Origin: Betaproteobacteria bacterium
Lineage (GTDB): Bacteria; Pseudomonadota; Gammaproteobacteria; Burkholderiales; Rhodocyclaceae
Direction: 5' to 3'
Length of the DNA stretch: 64,000 bases
Assembly (NCBI GenBank): GCA_009780885.1
Contig: WQZF01000004.1
Coordinates: 1 to 64,000, forward strand
Shown in pieces: positions 63,813 to 64,000 of the stretch. The position numbers and the translations under genes are program-made. The notes under the pieces are model-generated. The model had not been told where the DNA came from, did no database searches, and saw only the letters and a program-made list of their open reading frames with translations. Numbering within the stretch: the first letter of the stretch is position 1; the number at the start of each line of letters is the position of its first letter.

Positions 63813-64000
63813 TCTTCTCTCTCCCTGATCAATACTTCGCGCCCGCCGCGCCCGTCCATTGCCGAGACGATGCCGGCCTTTTCCATGGTTTCGATCAAGC
63901 GCGCGGAGCGGTTGTAGCCGATGCGCAGATGGCGTTGCACGAGCGAAATCGAAGCGCGGCGGCTCTTGACGACGACTTCGACGGCCTGATCGTAGAGCGG
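63809..64000 (-). CDS. ftsK: C-terminal end of DNA translocase FtsK (partial)
   Basis: The last 63 codons of a gene that continues beyond the window. The translation includes [40 protein letters not shown] and [15 protein letters not shown], the gamma winged-helix domain that reads KOPS sites and activates XerD. It is followed at once by lolA, the usual order in betaproteobacteria. Confidence 0.95.
   Translation of the reverse strand, partial: PLYDQAVEVVVKSRRASISLVQRHLRIGYNRSARLIETMEKAGIVSAMDGRGGREVLIREREE

Overview
The window is GC-rich DNA from a Gram-negative proteobacterium, most likely a betaproteobacterium of the Rhodocyclales type. This rests on gene order: ftsK-lolA-rarA-serS, smpB divergent from ratA-rnfH, the waaC/waaA Kdo-heptose genes, ubiC, and an RDD/SpoIIM/DUF4129/DUF4350/MoxR/DUF58 cluster. 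The taxonomy is an inference; there is no rRNA gene, and I recognise no tRNA, CRISPR array or prophage.

Layout. 42-10317 (minus) is a flagellin-glycosylation operon: a Maf glycosyltransferase and a near-complete legionaminic-acid pathway (LegB, LegC, LegG, LegI, a CBS-domain sugar-nucleotide transferase like PtmE, LegF), plus a FemAB-like acyltransferase and a methyltransferase. 10529-17901 holds terC-recQ, mazEF, ubiC, two small secreted proteins, pgeF and map. 18045-25258 (minus) is the seven-gene membrane/MoxR cluster. 25828-35295 is mainly housekeeping: lysC, an XRE regulator, a radical SAM gene divergent from queD, rlmJ, a hydrolase, smpB/ratA/rnfH, a REP-associated transposase and thiC. 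35594-38209 encodes a secreted glycine-rich protein bracketed by direct repeats. 38809-40203 is two tandem higBA modules. 40259-46833 is a type II secretion-like set (E,F,G,H,I,J,K plus a small pilin-like protein) without C, D, L or M. 47004-52358 is sugar/LPS-core genes with a toxin-antitoxin pair between waaC and waaA. 52671-56387 is a five-fold zinc-ribbon protein, a two-receiver regulator and an ExeA-like ATPase. 56709-60270 is a Wolinella-type frdCAB operon. 60458-64000 (minus) is serS, rarA, lolA and the end of ftsK.

The most unusual feature is repetitive intergenic DNA. Nine copies of a very AT-rich, imperfectly palindromic element of about 78 bp stand out against the GC-rich background. 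They share 12-bp terminal inverted repeats and an off-centre CTACNGTAG core, and every copy lies between genes, usually just past a stop codon. At least three further dispersed families occur: GGATGGGTAGAGCG-type REPs linked to a RAYT transposase gene, a 125-165 bp mosaic element, and GC-rich CCCCCTTTTCAAAG hairpins. Two AT-rich copies with shared flanks form direct repeats around the glycine-rich gene, so that gene may be deletable by recombination.
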